The notes under the pieces: model-generated
Told to the model about the DNA's origin: nothing
Seen by the model: only the letters and a program-made list of their open reading frames with translations
Databases searched by the model: none
In this document: in pieces, positions 60,081 to 64,000 of the stretch
Position numbering within the stretch: position 1 is the stretch's first letter
How the letters are laid out: each line of letters starts with the position of its first letter
Source: Huiozyma naganishii CBS 8797
Lineage: Eukaryota > Ascomycota > Saccharomycetes > Saccharomycetales > Saccharomycetaceae
Length of the DNA: 64,000 nt
Direction: 5' to 3'
Assembly (NCBI RefSeq): GCF_000348985.1
Contig: NC_035923.1
Location: 1,054,001 to 1,118,000, forward strand
Position numbers and translations under genes: made by a program

Positions 60081-61724
60081 ATGATGCCAGTCAACTTATG
60101 GTTTAGCACATATGCACAATTGCTTTTCATTAACTTAATTTTTGCCGAAAAGGTCCAGTTTGACTTCCCAACCATAGAGATTTATGGGAACAAGTTTTTC
60201 AACAGCCGTACTAGCAACCAGTTTTTCATGAAGGGTATTGCATATCAGCCAAGGAGAGACGATCATGAAATGGAAGTGAATCAGAGAAATGACGTTTTTG
60301 AAACTAAATATATAGACCCTTTGGCAGAACCCTCCATTTGTCTGCGGGACCTGCCATATTTGAACAAGTTGGGTGTTAACACCATAAGAGTTTACTCTAT
60401 TGATCCAACCAAAAGTCATGACGTCTGCATGGAGGCTTTAAAGAAGGAAAATATATACGTGTTGATTGATTTATCGGAGCCCGACGTTTCGATCATAAGA
60501 GACAATCCCGTTTGGAGTGTCGAAATATGGAAAAGGTATAAAGATGTTGTTGATTCGATGGAACAATACCCAAATGTTTTGGGATTTTTCGCTGGAAATG
60601 AGGTTACAAATGACAATACAAACACAGATGCTTCCCCATTTGTAAAGGCTGCAATAAGGGACCTCAAAAAATATATGGAGGAGCAAAAATACCGTGCCAT
60701 TCCAGTGGGATACTCAACAAATGATGATGTTGACACAAGAATGTCATTGGCCCAGTATTATGTCTGTGGGGATGTGACTGCTGACTTTTACGGTATAAAC
60801 ATGTACGAATGGTGTGGCTATTCTTCATTTGGAACCAGTGGCTACAAAGAGCGGACTGAGGAATTTGAGAACTACCCAGTTCCTGTGTTTTTCTCTGAAT
60901 TTGGATGCAATTTAGTAAGACCACGACCATTTACAGAAGTTGGTGCCCTATTTGGACCAAAAATGTCAAAAGTATGGTCTGGTGGACTGGTATATATGTT
61001 TTTCGAGGAGGAAAATGGGTATGGTGTTGTGAGTATAGATGAACAGACTGGCGAAGTGGTTGAATTGCCGGATTTTGAAAATCTTCGTCGGGAATACAGT
61101 AAGGTTAAGGTCAGTGGCATTAAAAAAGAGGAGTTTGATGGCACTTTTGGTAGAACAATTGCACACAAGAATATCAATTGCCCTGCCAAAACTTCAAACT
61201 GGAAAGCTAATTCACAACTACCTCATACTCCAAATGACGCACAATGCCAATGTTTGGACGTTGTTCTTCCTTGTCTGGTAGAGGCATTTGATGACGATGA
61301 AAAATATAAAACTTACTTCGATTACGTTTGTGACAAGGTGGATTGTTCTGATATTACTGCCAATGGTGAAAAGGGAGACTATGGAGAATTTTCAGAATGT
61401 TCTGCTACCCAAAAGCTTGCACTCCAAATTTCCAAGCTGTATATGAAGGAAGGAACTGGGACCAAAATATGTCCCCTCGACGATCCAAACGTATATTTTA
61501 ATGATGGAGTGAACCAAAAGAAAGAGAAGCAATGCGGAACTATTTATGATAAGGTCAAAAACAAGTCTCTGCTGGGTAAAAAAGCTCCTTTGAAAACCAA
61601 GACTGGAAAGAAACTTCATTCCCTTGAGGGGTCTGTAAAAAACAATATGGCTGTTTCGGATATCTCTTCCTGTAAGAGTTATATAATATATATCGTTGTG
61701 CTTCTAGCTACAAGCTTAATTTAG
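60081..61724 (+). CDS. GAS2: Gas2-like 1,3-beta-glucanosyltransferase
   Basis: 547 residues (S. cerevisiae Gas2 555). GH72 enzymes cut and rejoin beta-1,3-glucan, elongating the chains made by Fks1. A signal peptide is at about 1-22. The two catalytic Glu residues are visible: acid/base E174 in FFAGNEVTND and nucleophile E273 in VFFSEFGCN. A Cys-rich X8/CBM43 module (CQCLDVVLPC, CDKVDCSD, CSATQKLALQ) follows at about 385-480, then a Lys-rich linker and a hydrophobic GPI-anchor signal at the end (IIYIVVLLATSLI). It lies between FKS1 and RPL26 as YLR343W does. In S. cerevisiae it acts in ascospore wall assembly. Confidence 0.94.
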   Translation: MMPVNLWFSTYAQLLFINLIFAEKVQFDFPTIEIYGNKFFNSRTSNQFFMKGIAYQPRRDDHEMEVNQRNDVFETKYIDPLAEPSICLRDLPYLNKLGVNTIRVYSIDPTKSHDVCMEALKKENIYVLIDLSEPDVSIIRDNPVWSVEIWKRYKDVVDSMEQYPNVLGFFAGNEVTNDNTNTDASPFVKAAIRDLKKYMEEQKYRAIPVGYSTNDDVDTRMSLAQYYVCGDVTADFYGINMYEWCGYSSFGTSGYKERTEEFENYPVPVFFSEFGCNLVRPRPFTEVGALFGPKMSKVWSGGLVYMFFEEENGYGVVSIDEQTGEVVELPDFENLRREYSKVKVSGIKKEEFDGTFGRTIAHKNINCPAKTSNWKANSQLPHTPNDAQCQCLDVVLPCLVEAFDDDEKYKTYFDYVCDKVDCSDITANGEKGDYGEFSECSATQKLALQISKLYMKEGTGTKICPLDDPNVYFNDGVNQKKEKQCGTIYDKVKNKSLLGKKAPLKTKTGKKLHSLEGSVKNNMAVSDISSCKSYIIYIVVLLATSLI

Positions 61725-62478
61725 GGCTGTGGGGATAGTTGGCGCCGTCGATAAAATGTAGTAATAACAAATAAATTTTACGATTTTTCTTTTTCAGTGT
61801 TCACTCATAAGCATTATTTTTCCTCGATTTCTGAACCAGAGCCCCACAAACTTGGTGTCAAAATGCTGTATGTTTACTCTAGTTCTAAAAGGTAGAGCCC
61901 TTTGCCAAAGGGTTTTGTTGACATGTAAAAAGATGAACGCACAAGAGGTATCGTTACAAATATGGACTTGTACATTTACTGGGATTTTGGTAGGCAGTGT
62001 GAATTGTTATTACTGGTAACCGGAACAAGAGGAGTCCATCTCTTGTTCTGAATAGCAGAAACAAGGTTATTATCAACTGGATCGGTTTCTTTAAACAGAA
62101 CTATGTAACGAACTATTTCTATCTAGAATCAAGAAAATATCTCTTAAGGGGAGAAAGTTTCCTTCTTTTTCACTTTTCATGAAAAATACATTTTTCTCGT
62201 GTGAAATTACAGTCTGCAACTTACCACTTCACACGGACAGTATTCTCGGTCATCGTGTCAAGCAATAGTATCGTTTACTTCCACACTGAAAATGCAGTTC
62301 TATTTTCCAGCAGTTATTTTTACATGTGCATTTGAGGCAAGATCATTAATGAATATCCTCTTTATTTTTGGCTGAAAACAACTCCCACACCCCTAACCAA
62401 GTATTTTGTTAGGTATTTTTATCTTTCTCTTATTACAGTATATTAATCAGGGTTAAATCACAAAAAAATAGACACGTA
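61725..62478. other. Gene-free region downstream of GAS2
   Basis: About 750 bp with no supportable feature. Confidence 0.4.
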
Positions 62479-62550
62479 GCCTCTTTAGTGCAATGGTTAG
62501 CATATGTTCTTCCGGCGGATGTGATCCGGGTTCGAGTCCCGGGAGAGGCT
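62479..62550 (+). tRNA. Putative tRNA-Arg(CCG)
   Basis: 72 nt with A box TAGTGCAATGG, B box GGTTCGAGTCC and a T-run terminator at about 62560. Acceptor (GCCTCTT/GAGAGGC, last pair G-T), D and T stems fold well. The anticodon loop TTCCGGC gives CCG, that is Arg, but the anticodon stem TGTTC/GGATG relies on three wobble pairs. The body does not resemble the S. cerevisiae tRNA-Arg(CCG) sequence I remember, so the identity could be misassigned or the gene degenerate. Confidence 0.65.
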
Positions 62551-63102
62551 GTTGTACTATTTTTTTTCTAGTTGTATGGTGTCTGTTGTGCGAGATGACT
62601 ATATTAAGACTATTATAATGGTAATAGTTCTCTGGTTCTCTGGTTCTCTTGTATATGAGTAGGACATAGTTGTAAGAAGTGAGTGACGTAAAAAGAAGAG
62701 GATCGGGTGGCAAACCGAAACTCTGAGAAGGGAAACCGGGGCACATGAGTGGCCCAGAAGTCACTATGTACGGATGGGATATTTACATGTTAGTTGGAAA
62801 ACGAGTAGTTCTTGTATTGAGTCTGCTCACAAACTAGATGATCTTGGCAATAAGTAAAGGTATTACTGAACCTTTGTTTCCCTTACGTGGCCAAAGGAAC
62901 GCAACAGATAGAACTTTTGGCCGACGTATCACATATGCAATCTTAACTGATAATTAATGCTTATTGGAAGTGTGTATGGTAGTTTCTTATAATATAAATT
63001 GGGTTTCAAGACCTACTACTACTGCTATCCTGGAGGTCAGCAATGACAAACACAGCTATCTCGGGTGAAAGCTATGGCAATGTCATAAAAGGTGACCAAA
63101 TA

Positions 63103-63118
63103 GAACCCCCATACACCC
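63103..63118 (+). promoter_or_regulatory. Rap1-like site, RPL26 promoter
   Basis: GAACCCCCATACACCC, one mismatch from the relaxed Rap1 consensus ACCCANNCAYY, about 250 bp before the RPL26 ATG. Confidence 0.5.
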
Positions 63119-63215
63119 ACAAATGGGCTTTTTCTTTTAAAAAAAATTATTGACCGCTTCATTTTTTCTGAATTTATTTCCGTTTTGGGACAATTTTAAA
63201 ACGGCAAGCTTAATT

Positions 63216-63235
63216 NNNNNNNNNNNNNNNNNNNN
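63216..63235. other. Assembly gap (20 N)
   Basis: Twenty Ns within the RPL26 promoter; true gap length unknown. Confidence 1.
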
Positions 63236-63362
63236 TTAATTTGGGCAAGCAGACGCACACAGCGGAACTTGTGAAATTTTGTATTATAACGTTAATCGCC
63301 ATTTTTGCTACCCAGTGTTCGACAGGAACAAAGAAGTAAACCAGCACACCAAATCGACAACA

Positions 63363-64000
63363 ATGGCTAAGCAATCTCTAGGTATGTAAAGAAATGAAGT
63401 ATCACCGGCACTGTAAATGCTGGACCCTAGCGGATCCCAGGTATCGTGTTTTATTGAGAAGAAAAGTTTGCTTTCCGTGGAATTCGGGTTTAACAAGGAC
63501 GTGAGATGATGTATTAAAGGTCTACCATACACCGATGAGTATCTATTAGAGTGGATTATTTGGTAAACAAGAGGGGTAAAGTGCGTTTGTACAACTCCCG
63601 GCACGTTTCAACCTTTCTACAGATGCAAACTCGTCTTTGTTAAAGAGAAACAATGTAACTTTTCTCAAATCATAGCACACATTCTCGATTGCAGGGAAAC
63701 ACTTCCAATGAACAACCGTTTACTAACAAGCAATTTATTCTCGAACAATTCAAATTGTCTTGATCTTTTTTTTTATACAGATGTCTCCTCCGACAGAAAC
63801 AAGTCCAGAAAGGCTTACTTTACTGCCCCATCTTCTGAGAGAAGAGTCCTAATGTCTGCTCCTCTATCCAAGGATTTGAGAGCTCAATACGGCATCAAGG
63901 CTTTGCCAATCAGAAGAGAAGACGAAGTCCTAGTCGTCAGAGGTGCCAAGAAGGGCCAAGAAGGTAAGGTCTCCTCCGTTTACAGATTGAAGTTCGGTAT
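63363..64000 (+). CDS. RPL26: 60S ribosomal protein uL24, 5' part (runs off the window)
   Basis: Exon 1 is 63363-63381 (MAKQSL plus one base), exon 2 starts at 63781 and continues past 64000. The joined protein begins [20 protein letters not shown] and continues through the KOW region ([20 protein letters not shown]). uL24 sits near the polypeptide exit tunnel. The intron position after codon 6 is the same as in S. cerevisiae RPL26A/B. GAS2 upstream supports RPL26A (YLR344W), but the ohnolog cannot be excluded. About 80 of the expected 127 residues are in the window. Confidence 0.97.
63382..63780 (+). other. RPL26 intron (399 nt)
   Basis: 5' splice site GTATGT at 63382-63387, perfect branch site TACTAAC at 63721-63727, T-rich tract, 3' splice site ATACAG ending at 63780. 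No snoRNA boxes recognised inside. Confidence 0.95.

Larger units (their letters stand above)
62551..63362. promoter_or_regulatory. RPL26 upstream region with assembly gap
   Basis: No gene seen. It contains the Rap1-like site at 63103-63118 and 20 Ns at 63216-63235, whose flanks both carry TTAAT(T). Confidence 0.5.

Overview
This is a 64 kb piece of a budding-yeast (Saccharomycetaceae) nuclear chromosome. Nearly every long ORF reads as an ortholog of a Saccharomyces cerevisiae gene, in recognisable synteny. Codons are standard, introns are rare (one, in RPL26, with GTATGT and TACTAAC signals) and the tRNAs are yeast-like. A run of 20 Ns at 63216-63235 marks a scaffold gap. Genes from the two S. 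cerevisiae sister tracks (chromosome XII 'YLR' and chromosome VII 'YGR') are interleaved, and many ancestral neighbours are missing. That is the pattern expected of a post-whole-genome-duplication yeast outside the Saccharomyces genus that lost duplicates differently. I cannot fix the genus.

Layout. (1) 1-3.2 kb: YFH7 and FAR7, neighbours in S. cerevisiae. (2) 3.3-5.3 kb: a decayed Ty1/copia retrotransposon with a Ty5-like half-tRNA primer site, then about 4 kb of gene-poor DNA holding an intron-containing tRNA-Ser(GCT). (3) 9.1-20 kb: NMA1/2, an unrecognised Cys-motif gene ('family member A'), SNU71, CHS5 and MID2. (4) 20-35.5 kb: EFB1, SFH1, NUP60, ERP1, SWD1, CDH1, RFA1, SEN34 and PMA1, a block related to the CEN1/CEN7-proximal regions of S. 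cerevisiae and inserted between MID2 and RPS25, which are adjacent there. (5) 35.5-44 kb: an inverted pair of gag fragments, RPS25, a second Cys-motif gene ('family member B') with a near-identical inverted copy of its 3' end, a gene relic and tRNA-Glu. (6) 44-64 kb: NUP2, SGD1, an ERV1 homolog, VRP1, an orphan gene, FKS1, GAS2, a tRNA and the first part of RPL26.

Functional themes are the cell wall and cortex (CHS5, MID2, FKS1, GAS2, VRP1), nuclear pores (NUP60, NUP2), chromatin and replication (SFH1, SWD1, RFA1), RNA processing (SNU71, SEN34, SGD1) and translation (EFB1, RPS25, RPL26).

The strongest anomalies are these. The ERV1 homolog lacks both catalytic and both structural cysteines but keeps the N-terminal CxxC and the FAD-pocket residues, so it looks like a pseudo-sulfhydryl oxidase. 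The two-member Cys-motif family shares a palindrome, TTTGTGACACAAA, at the same distance from both start codons, and one member sits in a roughly 0.5 kb-armed inverted repeat. NUP2 is broken by a one-base deficit in a C run, and VRP1 has a frame-scrambled proline repeat. EFB1 has no intron, although in S. cerevisiae its intron carries snR18.
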